NCBI RefSeq assembly: GCF_041956535.1
Contig: NW_027192192.1
Location: forward strand, 685,796 to 749,795
Source of the DNA: Calcarisporiella thermophila CBS 279.70
Taxonomy: Eukaryota; Calcarisporiellomycota
Direction: 5' to 3'
Length of the DNA: 64,000 nt
How positions within the stretch are numbered: position 1 is the first letter of the stretch; each line of letters begins with the position of its first letter. Under the pieces are notes generated by a model, which made no database searches, was not told the origin of the DNA, and was given only the letters and a program-made list of their open reading frames with translations. Position numbers and translations under genes: made by a program. Of this stretch, positions 1 to 17,391 are shown piece after piece.

Positions 1-140
1 ATAATAAATTTAATGGTCTTTTGATTGTCAATCTGTCATGACGGAGAATCACGTCACAAGCAAGCCGCTTCCATATTCCCTATAAAATCCGCATCGACCA
101 ACCAGGATATTATTACTGGACAGCCCTATCGAATCCCGAA

Positions 141-1219
141 ATGACAGAAAGCCAGATCCCGGATGCCTCTTCCCCAGACAACTTGGCGGTATATGTGGAG
201 CACCTTAATTTCGATTTTGGAGGTCCTGCTATCCTCCAGGATGTAAACCTCGCTCTCCCCCGAGGATCACGTTGTTTGCTTGTCGGTGCTAATGGGGCGG
301 GCAAAACAACGCTACTACGTATCCTGGCAGGTAAACGGATGGTGAAATCTACCGTCAAAGTTCTCGGCACGGGATCCTTTTCCAACCCGCCACCTGTAAT
401 TATTGCTAAATCTCGAATGCAGGCACTCTTCTAATTATTATTGCATTAGATGGGGGTAACCTACCTAGGCACCGAATGGGCGTCCAATCCCGTGACTCGC
501 AGTGACATTCGGGTAGATCATCTTATCCGCAGTATCGGTGGTGATCGCTATCCCGAGCGCCGTGATCTTCTCGTTAGTATCTTGGATGTCGATGAGACCT
601 GGCATATGCATGAAGTTTCTGACGGCGAACGCCGCCGAGTTCAACTCGTACTTGGTCTATTGAAACCATGGGATTTGCTGCTTCTCGATGAAGTGACGGT
701 CGATTTGGATGTACTAGTGCGCGCCGAATTTCTGCAGTTCTTGAAGCGTGAGACAGAGGAACGGAATGCGACCATTGTGAGTATGGGTGTATAGGGTGCG
801 GATTTTACCTCTTTCTTATAGATCAATCTGTACGTGGTTAGGTATATGCAACACATATTTTCGACGGCATCGGCGAATGGCCAACGCACTTTGTGCGGAT
901 GGTAAAGGGCACTGTAGTGCAGACTCATGAAATAACCAATTTCCCCGAGTTTGATGCATTCCGAGAATATCATCAGAAGCATCGTATTGCCGACTCTCCA
1001 CTGATGGCGATGTGTTTAACTTGGCTCAAACAGGTACGTTTAGTGCAGTTAGAATAATTTGAAGGGCTCTTTCTAATACAAGCGACATAGGATCGGGCGT
1101 TGCTTCGACGCGAGAAACTAAAGAACAAGGACGAACACAAACCGACACGATGGGAGGAATTGAGCGAGGATATGAAGACGTTCGGCGATCGCTATTATAA
1201 TTACTGGAAGAACTACTAG
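141..1219 (+). CDS. CAF16: CAF16-like ABC ATPase of the CCR4-NOT complex
   Basis: Four exons: 141-395, 450-776, 842-1033, 1091-1219; 300 aa, close to the yeast length of about 290. It is a soluble single-domain ABC ATPase with no membrane segments. Walker A ([12 protein letters not shown]) lies near residues 51-62, the signature is [11 protein letters not shown], and Walker B is [12 protein letters not shown]. The segments [15 protein letters not shown] and [12 protein letters not shown] at the C-terminus are typical of CAF16. In the family the protein associates with CCR4-NOT and transcription factors. All three introns are GT-AG and keep frame. The ATG at 141 starts the ABC domain with a short N-terminal extension. 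Assignment is firm; the function comes from the family. Confidence 0.9.
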
Positions 1220-1438
1220 ACCCTTAGAGAATGTAGATAGAACTCCACTTGGCTGTTTTATTTTTATTACAATAAAAAGCATAGAAATATACATTATATT
1301 TAAACGCATAAGATTCGTCTGAATGAAAAATAAAAAGATATATTTTCTAATAAATTAACGGAAAAAACACAGGCATTTCATAACCAAACGAAGAGTAAAG
1401 AAAGAATATAACAAAACGCGTCTTTGTTTTTTATCAAA
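1220..1438. other. convergent 3' intergenic region CAF16 / MAP kinase
   Basis: About 220 bp of AT-rich sequence separate two converging stop codons. An AATAAA-like motif occurs near 1270, and on the other strand poly-T tracts lie near 1430. It probably holds both 3' UTRs and no gene. Confidence 0.5.
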
Positions 1439-3249
<1,811 letters not shown>

Positions 3250-3916
3250 TGTTCCAAAAGCGAAAGATGCTTTTATGAGGATGGTCTAATGCAAAAAAAC
3301 TCGTGGTTTTTGGACCTATTTAAAGCCATTGTTCAAAGCCACGAGAGAGGCGGACGAAGGTCCGATCCGACCCCACGAAAGTAGAACTATTGAATATTCA
3401 CTTTTTCCGAATCTGTTATTTGCCACGTTTACATATTCATCGGTCGAGAGGTGCCATAAAATATTAAATGAGAGCACGCTCGCTTCTGTTTCTTGTATTT
3501 AAAAGGTCTATCTTTTTGTTTTGTTTTCGAATTGTCAAGTTATGTGAATGGTGTTATTGCCTTCTAAAACAATAAAAGGCTAGTTCATCGAGATGAATTG
3601 GGGAATATCGAGTCAAAGCCATCATCATCTGCTGCAGCCACCTGCCTAATCTTTGTTCCAACTTCCCATTGATATACTGCGAAAATCCATTTACAACGCG
3701 TGGTCCAATCCAGCAGTTCAGCAGAAAAATCTTTCATTCGAAGCCCAAATGCTTTTTGAAGATACAGTTGAAAAGATAAAGGGGTAAAAAGAAAGGATGG
3801 ATTGCATCATTCAGTGAAAAAAAAAATTACAGAACATGAAGGGAAATGCGATTAAATGAATGGAAATCATTAAGATATATGAGGAAAAAAAAGATTAGAA
3901 TGTTTCGAAAGCCATT
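3250..3916. other. intergenic, MAP kinase promoter
   Basis: AT-rich, with many stops in all frames. It should hold the 5' region of the MAP kinase and the 3' UTR of the next minus-strand gene. No conserved gene or RNA was recognised. Confidence 0.4.
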
Positions 3917-5393
3917 TTACGATTCGTCTTTTGATATAGTATTAATGAATGAAGCAAGCGATTCTAGCTCTAGCGAAGGAAGAACGTCGCCCAAGAAATC
4001 TTTATCTTTGTTTTCTGAGGGCGACTCAACTGGGGCGTTAGCACTAGGCTCCTCTATATGGGTAGATGGCCCAGGATGTAGTGTTGGTGCTTGAGCTTGT
4101 GCGGTGGGATTTTCTTTCTCATTTTCACACTCGTCTTCTTCCTCTTTCTTCCAAGTAGGTCGCAATGGCGCGGAGAAGATCGAAGATATCCGTGCTTTGA
4201 GACTTCGCTTTTTGGACTTGATGTATTTCTCGTAGAGGCTAGAGTCATCTCCACAAAAGTCGGCACGGGTCCAAGGAGAGGCGCTGGAAGAGCATGAAGG
4301 GCGTCGGGAAGCAATCACTTGGGGATCAAGAAAGCCGAATGCATCTTGAGATGGGCGAGACTCGTATGAAGACCTAGCTTCAATCGAGACTGAATAGTCT
4401 TGAGATGGCCTAGGATCCAGAGATGGACGAGGAGATTCGCTAGCTGTAGGGGCATGAGAGGGGGCAAAATTTTCGCTAATACGGTATGAAGGTGAAGTGG
4501 AAGAGATGGACACAGAGGCAGAGTCTGGTGAATAAAGTTGGCGGCCTTGTGAATCTTTTGGATCTAAATTATCATATTATTAAGTGCCGATGATTTTAAT
4601 AAAAAAAAACAATATCCATACAGTGAAGGCGATGAAACGCGGTAGGTGCGCTGACCGGATGGCATGCTACCCACTCGGCTAATCCTGTGCGATACTGTTT
4701 CATTTCGCTCAGGGCAAACGAATAAACGGCAATGCGTTCTTGTTGCGACAAATTCTCGATATCCTTTCGCCGTACAAGCACGGGTACATCTGCATCGGGC
4801 CATCCTTTGATATAACTTTTCAAATCTTGTTGCGCCTGGAGTCTTTCGGGTGGGCTCTGAACGGTAATTGACCGGGCTGTCAAGGGCGAGCGAACGCTAT
4901 CCTCTGGCGCCCTACCATTTCCATCGACGGAGCCCCTCCGGGGGCATTCATTCAAATTAAGGATCTGACACTTCGATTGCACGGTCTTCCAGGTTGTGGG
5001 GGAGTGACGTTTGCACGATAGGCTGTCAATAGATAAATTCTCGGATGCCGAAACTCGCTCAGTTTGATTTGTGCAGTTGGAACAAGAGCAATCATCTTCT
5101 ACAGCTTCTACATATTTTCTAGCAAAAGATCTAATACATTGAGATTAGTTATTATGTTTTCTTATCTCAGTGAGCTCATAATTTCTTCAATTTACTGCAT
5201 ATCCCTATTCCCGTCTTCCAACGATGGATTATAAATCGCAGTTCTAGGCATCCCGTTTTCAAAAAGGCGCGCAATCTAAACGTCTTTAATCCTGAGTGCC
5301 TAGATCACTAGACAATTATGATTCTATTGAAATAGTGAAAAGCAAATAGGAGAGAAGTACCTTAGAACTCCACTTGAGTAATTCTGATGACAC
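3917..5393 (-). CDS. unrecognised Ser-rich protein (5' end unresolved)
   Basis: Four linked exons are visible: 5393-5361, 5275-5196, 5118-4622, 4563-3917 (418 codons plus stop). All joins are GT-AG and in frame. The N-terminal part reads ELLKWSSK then IARLFENGMPRTAIYNPS, followed by a Cys cluster CSCSNC. The centre has a conserved-looking helical block beginning YIKGWPDADVPVLVRRKDI, with SFALSEMKQYRTGLAEW later. The C-terminal 200 aa are Ser/Pro-rich with repeated RPS and RPSQD units, then a basic stretch KSKKRSLKARISS and acidic segments. The first coding exon could not be placed; a start at the Met of MPRTAIYN is possible. The family is not recognised. Real coding is likely because four exons splice in one frame. 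Confidence 0.6.
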
Positions 5394-5812
5394 CTGGGAA
5401 AATGAGAATATGCCTTAAATAGGTAATAAATGGTCAATCCGTCATTTACTGCACAGAATTCCCATCTGTAAGAAGGTTATGCAGTGATGGTTTGGGGGTA
5501 TTCGTAGAGAACGGTTGGCGCACTTAGCAGGGAGAATGGGGAGAAAAACGCGGCTAAGGAACAGGAAGATGAATGTCGAGATTATGGGAAGAAAAATAAG
5601 GTTGGCGAGTGAAAAAAAGGTCGACCGTTTTTCCCTTTCATGGGACGAATTAAGAAGCCGCAAGATGCAGTATGGGGTAATAAGTACGCAATAATATTCA
5701 ATACTTCGACATAACATGGTAAAAATTAAAAGATAGTTGTGATATACAATTAATAAGATATACATTCGCGCTATCCCTTTCTACGTGCGTCTCGCAGGCC
5801 TCCCTCCGCCGG
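5394..5812. other. intergenic, upstream of Ser-rich protein
   Basis: About 420 bp, AT-rich. It must hold the missing first exon and promoter of the minus-strand Ser-rich gene and the 3' UTR of HAP5. A hydrophobic minus-strand frame at 5442-5765 has no support and was not called. Confidence 0.35.
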
Positions 5813-6859
5813 TCAATGCTTCTCGCTTCCCCGCAGCTGCGATAGGTGGTGCTGCAGATTCACTGCTTGCTCATGGGTCATCTAACAAAGAGTGGGCTTT
5901 GGACATAAATTTCTCATTTAAAGACAAACAATTCACGTGCATACCTGCTGGTAATACGCAGGATCGATCGGCTGTCCCTGTTAACAATTGGCTTAAAGGA
6001 TGAGCTTAAACATGCTAACCCCTCTCTTATAGAAAAGTCCTTACTTGATAATAAGCAGGAGGATGGGCACAATAAGCAAGCATATCGGGGGTCTATCGAG
6101 AGTTAATAAAACTGCATCAGAGAAGAAAACGACATCCTAATGGCGTTGTTGATGGTTACGGGAACTTCGGCTTTCTGTGCCGTCGATTTTGCGCTGGCTA
6201 GCGCCTCTTCGCGAGGGACAATGTCAATGAGAAAGTCGAACACATCACTTTTGGTTGTGGCAGCTGCAATATCACTATGAGATATTCACATCAAACAAAG
6301 TATCCTATGGAAAATATACATGGTGCCCTTAATACCTTCGCTGTAGAGTGCGGCGCTTACTCTCCTCAGCGTGAATCCTAACGATAATCATCGCATAAAT
6401 GAATACTCTCCAGTAAATTAGATCATTCTTACCATGCGCGCATTGTCAGTTCACTTATAAATATCTCACAACCTTTCTCGAATATAAGCAGGGTCTACAA
6501 TCCGAAAAATTAGGAAAAATGAAGCTATTTGTCCACTCGATCATGTTTACCTCAGCGCTGATCATCTGAAATTAAAGATACAAGAAAACACTCATCAGCA
6601 ACACTAAAACCACTCACAAGATAAAGGTAGCATGAAAAAAAGCGCTTGCCTTAACATCTTCGGTCTTCATAACGCGCTTTATCCTAGCAAGTGGTAGAAC
6701 ATGGTTTTTGAAGTCATGTTCGTTGTGTTGGATCGTGCTGACCTGGTATTTCCAAAACTTCTCTGAATCAAATATTAGGCTACTCCCATGCTGTAGTATC
6801 ATTTCGCTGCCGTCGGGATTGCGCATTTCTTGTGTCAAGTTCTTGTTCGAGCCGGTCAT
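5813..6859 (-). CDS. HAP5: HAP5/NF-YC, CCAAT-binding factor subunit
   Basis: Eight exons: 6859-6650, 6565-6551, 6494-6433, 6377-6336, 6274-6160, 6092-6045, 5977-5945, 5881-5813; 197 aa. The histone-fold core is clear: FWKYQ, HVLPLARIKRVMKTEDVK, MISAE, CEIFISELTMRAW, KRRTLQRSDIAAA, DVFDFLIDIVPRE. The tail carries two Tyr-Gln patches (AYYQ and AYYQQ), as in other HAP5 proteins. It pairs with NF-YB/HAP3, and the dimer recruits NF-YA/HAP2 to bind CCAAT boxes. The second exon is only 15 nt (MISAE). The first intron uses a GC donor (AAG|gcaagc). The C-terminal exons were chosen because they alone restore the YYQ patches and end in a stop. Confidence 0.9.
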
Positions 6860-6964
6860 TAGATGGAGAATTCAACGAATAATATTGAATGTGGAGGAAA
6901 AAGTCACAATACAATTTAATTTTTTTGCCGTCGTGGAAATTCTAGATTTTCCTTCCTCTTTGGT
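6860..6964. promoter_or_regulatory. bidirectional promoter HAP5 / sirtuin
   Basis: Only 105 bp separate the two divergent ATG codons. Both genes must share this region or place promoter elements inside transcribed sequence. It is AT-rich; no clear TATA box was seen. Confidence 0.6.
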
Positions 6965-8162
6965 ATGTTTTGCTCGTCAATAATACGAGGAGAGCTTCGG
7001 TTATCCGCCATCATCACCCCCACTCTACAAACATCACCCGTTCCCTTACAATCACTTAGGCCGCTTTCGGCCGTAATTGAAGAAGTAGCGGAATTCGTGA
7101 GAACAGCGAATGGAAACCTACTCGCTCTCACTGGGGCTGGTTTGCATGCACACTAAATAGTATTTTAATCACTTAACTTGAGAAGTAATTCTGCCTTTGT
7201 ATATCCTCTAGGTGTAAGCACCGATTCAGGTATTCCAGATTATAGAGGAGAAAATGGAGTATACACGCGCAATCCTAGCTACAAGCCAATATTCTTCCAC
7301 GAGGTTCGTATAAATTAATGTTTCAACTCTATGTATTTTGGCCTAAATCTACCTTTTATTTCAGTTTATGAAACATCATTCGTTTCGCCAAAGATACTGG
7401 GCACGAGGCTTTTTGGGTTACAAACCGTAAGACTTTTGTATTTTTTTTTATGTCAAGTATTCTCACTTTATGTTATTATAAAGTGCAAATATGGCAATAC
7501 CCAATTCCACCCATTACGCATTGGCATCGCTCGGGAAACATGGCTTTATTCAGAGCATTATAACACAAAATGTAGATCAACTGCATCAACGAGCCGAAGG
7601 GTTAAAGAGCTCAACCGTATTAGAGCTCCATGGAACACTGCATCAAGTGTTATGTATGAGCTGTGGGCATACAACCCACCGAGAGGAATTCAATGAACTA
7701 TTACGATCCTTAAATCCTGCGTGGGACAAGTATCACCAAGAGATGTTGTTGAAAGGCGAGGAGCCTCGAATGCGACCCGATGGCGATCACGAGCTCCCCC
7801 AAGAACTTGATTATGCTACTTTTTCCTACCCCAGTTGTGAGCGCTGCCATACTGGAATTTTGAAGCCGGCAGTCGTCTTTTTTGGAGAGAATATCCCTGA
7901 GAAGATAAAGCAGATCGCAGTGGAGAGAGTAAAGCAATGTAGTTCTCTTCTAGTAATTGGCTCCAGCTTAGCGACCTATTCAGCACTGCGTCTTGTGAAG
8001 TTAGCAAAACAGCTTGGTCGTCCGATTGGCATTCTCAACTTTGGGCCTACTCGGGGTGATGATCTTGCTGAATACCGTTGGATAGGAATGAGTGGCGAGA
8101 TACTCCCAAAAGTTGATAAATTATTGATGGAACAAAAAAATCTGACCAGTTATAAATCTTAA
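6965..8162 (+). CDS. class II (SIRT4-like) sirtuin
   Basis: Four exons: 6965-7139, 7212-7303, 7365-7426, 7484-8162; 335 aa. Motifs in order: the NAD site TGAGVSTDSGIPDYR (spans intron 1), YWARGFLGY, TQNVDQLH, catalytic His in ELHGTLH, zinc ligands CMSC and CERC, KPAVVFFGE, and IGSSLATYSA. The YWAR signature and the long segment between the two Cys pairs match the SIRT4-like class, usually mitochondrial NAD-dependent lipoamidases/deacylases or ADP-ribosyltransferases. The N-terminus is basic and hydroxyl-rich with few acidic residues over the first 35 aa, which fits a mitochondrial presequence. It is divergent from HAP5 across 105 bp. Confidence 0.92.
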
Positions 8163-8327
8163 TTTATTATTTAATTTGCTTGCGTATTTTGTAATAGATT
8201 CTATTTTTTGATGTACACAGTAGCATTATATAGAAAAAACTTAGAACACGGGTGTCTTTTTTAAGTCCTATTTTCTAATAGTGGAAGGTCACGAAGAGAG
8301 AATGTGGCCGGGAAATCTCGGACTAAT

Positions 8328-8453
8328 ATTCAGTAAAACTACTGAATCCTTTTATAATTTTGGACCGAGAAACGAAAGATCGGTCTAGGATATCTTGACC
8401 TATGATGTCGACCAATACACACGATATTATAACATGGTCAAGTAAACTTGACC
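8328..8453. repeat. cluster of three short inverted repeats
   Basis: ATTCAGTA-4 nt-TACTGAAT at 8328-8347; GACCGA-11 nt-TCGGTC at 8363-8385; GGTCAAG-4 nt-CTTGACC at 8436-8453. CTTGACC also occurs directly at 8394-8400. The arms are perfect. Paired operators for a dimeric factor, or the remains of a small element, are both possible. Confidence 0.5.
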
Positions 8454-8509
8454 CACGTTTTCTATGGTCTGTGCATAGAGGTCGATCCCAAGATAAGATT
8501 TTGGCGCCC

Positions 8510-8517
8510 TATAAATA
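8510..8517 (+). promoter_or_regulatory. TATA-like box
   Basis: TATAAATA lies about 560 bp before the ATG at 9078. It would fit a gene with a long or spliced leader. Confidence 0.3.
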
Positions 8518-9077
8518 ACCCCTTACCGGATTGCTTAACCCCACATCGGAGTAGAAGCAGATTTGTGTGAAGTTTACTAGTTTCTATTTTCCATAGAAGT
8601 TGGGGCAATGTCGATAGGGCATGTAGAGCGAGTTAAATGATGGTTTCGAACTTTTCGAGATTAGATATTTGAGAATCCATTATCGGGAATCCTCCCGCGT
8701 CGCTTGTTGAATTGATTTGCCGAGGCTCATGCCCTGACGTTAGCTCTGTGACTGGGGGACGGCAAGCCGTTATTGTACGAGGAATGACCGAGCTTGAACG
8801 AGTGCATGCACGCCTCGGTGGTATTGGATAGCTTGGAGGTTGTGCCCATTCTTACTTACTTTCTCTTAAGTTCCCAATTAGGGATGTCTGATCTGCCACT
8901 TTCTTAGACGGGAATTTTATAAACTCAGGGTATAGATTCCAAGCCACGAGAAAGTGATGTAAGCAGATTGCTCCTCTTAACAGGCGTCCCAGAGGATTTC
9001 CCCATAATTTTATTTTTTCGCCACATACGTGATCGCAATTCCTTGGATTACTCATTTTGCTTTTCAGTCCAAAAAAA

Positions 9078-11511
9078 ATGACGAAGCGAGTCATTCTCGA
9101 GGGGAACGAGTACACTGCGACAATAGATGGAGAAGCTGCCGCGAATAAGGTGAAATCACGCCTGGGAGCCGCGACAAACAAGGTGGGTGAGGCATATGAA
9201 TATGCAAAGAGCGTCGTACACCATGCCTACACCCAAAATGCGGAGCGCGCCCAAGAGAGTTGGGCGAGTGTGACGCAAGATGCAAATCGAGCGTTTTCCC
9301 CTCAGCAAAAAATGGCAGAATTTCGAACCACTGCTCACCATCTCGCACAGGATATCGCTGATAAAGCTCAGCAAGGTGCCAATTCCGTTAAAGACGCGAC
9401 AGACACGGCCAACCTCCAGAGTGAGCACATAATTGATAGGGTGAAAAACTATTTTGCGAGCATGTGGCAAAGTACTCGTGACAATGTCCAAGCGGCGGAG
9501 GAAAATGTGGCAGAGAGAGCAGAATCAGTACGCGACGCGATGTTCCATAAAGCCGCGAAAGGCGCAGATAAGGCGAGAGAAGCTGGTCCCAATATTATTG
9601 GACAATTTAAGAATGCGAAGGATTCTATTTCTCACCAGTTAGAGAAAAGCAAGGATGAGAGTCAGTCGGCATTCCATGAATACTACAACCAAGTGCGTAG
9701 GAAATTCAATGAGGCTGATGAATCCTACTGGGCGGCCGTGAGAAAGCTGGAAGAGGCAAAGGGGCGAGGTGCGGTACAAGATAATTCTTATTATTGGTTT
9801 GGTCAACGTCCAAGGTACGAAACGCGCTATGAGCAGGCGGTGGAAAAGGCAAAGCAGGTGCGTGATAAAGCGTCGAAGGAGCTAAATTCTGCGTGGGAGG
9901 CCGTTAAAGATAAGTTCGGCATCAGCCTGGAGAAACCCTTCGGAAAGGGGACTTTTCCGCCCGAACGAAATTACTGGTTCTATGACAGTGAATACGACGA
10001 GTCCTTAACCGGTGGTCCTCACGGTCTCCAGGAGAACGCAGAGTATTTGGCGCATCAAGCGTCCATTGCTGTAGGGAATTGGGTGCAAAATTTCCGCCGC
10101 GATATGGACCATACCCTGAAGGAAGGACATGAGCACTGGGTTCGCACGACTAGCAAACTTCACACCAAATTTGTTGACATATCCGATCGCCTAGAGGCCG
10201 ACTGGAAGGCGGTGCGCGACCAAACAAGCCATGGCCCAATCACCCAGCTCCGTGAAATTGACTGGGTTGCGCGCGACACAGGCAACCAGCTTCGAGGACT
10301 CACGCGAGAGGCGGGCTCGCGATTCGACAAAACTGCACGCTCACTCTCATCGCAATGGAAGAAGGCCGTGAAGCACGCTGGTGATAAGCGCAACGAATAT
10401 CAAAAATATTACGAAAACATGGTCGAGGATGCACGAAAGCAGTACTACAAAAGCATCGAAAATTCGCACAATGCATGGGAGCAGGCCATCGGTGAGGCAC
10501 GCAACCACTACGCAGAGGTGGTTCGCTTAATCGAGGAATATAGCAAGCTGCCTAAGGAGGATGCTGCGAAGAGCAAGAAGGAGGTCGAGTCGAAAGTGAA
10601 AGCGGCGCTTGCCGCGGCCAGGAAGGCGGAACACGAGGCGCACAAGAAGGCACAGAAGGACGTCTCACTCGTAGGGAAACAACTTGGTGTGCTCTGGGAT
10701 AACGTTACCCGTCAGGTAAACCTTTCGTCGAGTGCGCTGATGGGCAAGGCCTCCGATGGCCTGGATAAGATGATTGAGCTGGGCCAGCGTGCGTATGACC
10801 GGATTCCTGGCGTCCCGACGATCACCGGCCTGCCTGGAGGATTGACGGAGCAACCGCAGGCTCCTCTGGTATCGATGATTTATGGGCCATTGCTCGCTCT
10901 GTGGTTTGTACTCTTGGCTCGTCGCGTGTGGATCCAACGCAAGAAGACCGGAGTGTGGTACGGCGATGGAACCTATGAGACGGCGAAATCTCTGAATGAG
11001 GTGACGGATGGAGGTGAGTTAAGATGGATGTCCACCAAGGGCGGACCCATTTCTCATTCCTTTTATCACTTTCTTAGTCCGCCCCACCGAGGTGCTTACT
11101 ACGGCGACCACCCGCAAGCGGACCCGCAAGGTGAACGCTGCAGATGAAATTACCCACGCACAGGACGATCGCCATGTCTCCCCTCAGCAGCCAACGCCGG
11201 ACTACTCTGGCCTTACGCGCGCCATCTCCGAGCTCTCCCACTTCGCTACAACCGTTCCGTTTACTCTGCTTCTCCTTTTGGCCCTTGAAGTGAATGGGGC
11301 GGCCCGCCCAATAGTGCACGTTCTCTATCTAGGACTAATCACGTCCCAAGTGTTCCTCTCCCAGGATTTGGGAACCCTCTTTGGGTTCTCGTGGGCAACT
11401 CGGCGGGACGTGGGTGCATACATGCAGTGGATCGTCACCGGCATTGCTGCGGTGTGCTGTTTCCTGGTGACAAACTATGGCAGCACATTACTCGGAAAAC
11501 TTCACATTTAA
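9078..11511 (+). CDS. large amphipathic-helix (LEA/apolipoprotein-like) protein with C-terminal MAPEG-like membrane domain
   Basis: Two exons, 9078-11013 and 11078-11511; 789 aa. Residues 1-590 are rich in Ala, Lys, Glu and Gln with regular charge. They read as long amphipathic helices with repeated short units (AEEN, KADKARE, KQVRDKA) like LEA or apolipoprotein-type proteins, broken by Tyr/Trp-rich loops (SYYWFGQRPRYETRYE, NYWFYDSEYDE). A membrane helix follows at about 597-617 (YGPLLALWFVLLARRVW). After a 60-aa basic linker comes a block LTRAISELSHFATTVPF-TLLLLLALEVNGAARP, then two more membrane spans up to residue 780. Spacing and the ALEVNGA segment resemble MAPEG proteins, but the usual Arg and Asn/Glu catalytic positions look replaced (HFATT, SQVFLSQ). 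Enzyme activity is therefore doubtful; a membrane-anchored helical scaffold is equally possible. Confidence 0.75.
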
Positions 11512-12042
11512 TAAGTACAAACGTCTCCTCCGATCGAGTATAGTCTAAAATGTGAATAGCCTTTTTTGATATAAGCCGTTATTTTTTTTTGTTTGCTTGT
11601 TCGTTTGTTTGTTCCTCCCCATTTCCTCCTTTTTCCCCGTTTCTCCCATGTGATATTTCTCCAGAATTACTCTGCAAGCTTTGCTTTTCACTTACTTTCC
11701 GTTTCCTTTCTCTGTTCAGTGCTTTTTTTCCCCTTCTGTTTGTCTTTGTTGGAATATAAGTTTATTAATTTATCTTTGTGGTAAAACGACGCAGTTAGGA
11801 AATTTCAGAATAATATCAATCGTAACTCGCCACGTTTCTCTATATATAATAAGAAATAAATTTATATTCAGTGAATATATGAATAGTAATAGATGAGAAG
11901 AGAAAGAAGACAAGATGAAAAAAAAACAGTACCAATCACAATAACAATGCAGTGAAAATAATAATAATAGTAGTAGGAGGAGGGGAGGAGGAGGCATAAT
12001 CATCATCATCATTGTCACCATTACCAGAGAACCAAACCAAAC
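11512..12042. other. convergent 3' intergenic region
   Basis: T-rich then AT-rich sequence between two converging stops, with an ATC/CAT repeat patch near 11996-12012. It probably contains both 3' UTRs. No gene seen. Confidence 0.4.
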
Positions 12043-16605
<4,563 letters not shown>

Positions 16606-17391
16606 TAAGATTGGCTACTCACCTGTATATTAAATATTGTTCAATCTAATTATTTTTCAGTGAGAAATGTAATCTCCACCCATGCAATGAAAAGAGGAAT
16701 TAAACTAACTAGCTGTTCCGCTATGCTCTTCTAGCTCGCTTTGAACAAGAGAACAAAACGAAGAGAGCAGAAGAAAGCTATGAAAATTGTAAATAATAAG
16801 AAATGGGAAAGGGGGAAAGGGTATGAGAGTTAAAAAAAAAACTAGCTAAATTAATGGTGTGCAGAAGATGTTATGTTCAGCATGGCCTGACCCGCAAACC
16901 AGAAGACCCGATGAGAGAATAATGACCAAAACAAGGTTGTTTAGGAGCTTCCCTTCCCTTAGCGTAGATAGGTGCAGGCCTTTCAAAACGTTAATGAGGA
17001 AATATCCCTGTATCGACGGATATTGGCCTGATAGTTGGGCTCAAATCAATAAAAGGGAGGGTCTGTCCTCTGGTTCGAGTGAGAAAGGCTCAGCGGCTTG
17101 AAGGTCACCATCGATTTTGGGAGCACTCATCACCCTTATCCTGTTCTGACTCGATCGGCCCAATTTGAGGACAAATGCGTGAATCATCAACAACTTAATC
17201 CTCCCTTGGAATTAGACCAATGGCTGGACACACAGTGGCTATCCCAGGCCTGGGAATCTGAGCTGCGTTCCCTTTTCATGCGAGCACCGAAATGACCAGT
17301 TTTCAATCACGAACTAGGAATCCGCAGAATATAAAGCCGGTGGCAATTGCACAGTTTCCCCTATCTGACCGTAGCTTTTTCTACTAACACC
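16606..17391. other. divergent intergenic region DYRK / PhzF-like
   Basis: About 790 bp with 5' regions of both genes. Frames at 16859-17101 and 17098-17295 are open by chance and have no recognisable motif. A TATA-like ATATAAAG lies near 17328, 60 bp before the PhzF-like ATG. Confidence 0.4.

Larger units (their letters stand above)
8163..9077. other. long upstream region of the helical/MAPEG-like gene
   Basis: No gene seen. It contains three short perfect inverted repeats (8328-8453) and a TATAAATA at 8510-8517. A pyrimidine-rich acceptor-like sequence ending in cag lies just before the ATG at 9078, so a non-coding first exon and a leader intron are likely. Confidence 0.45.

Noticed and set aside
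5442-5765. Hydrophobic 107-codon minus frame
   Set aside because: Ile/Leu/Phe content follows AT-rich DNA, and it overlaps the region that should hold a promoter and first exon.
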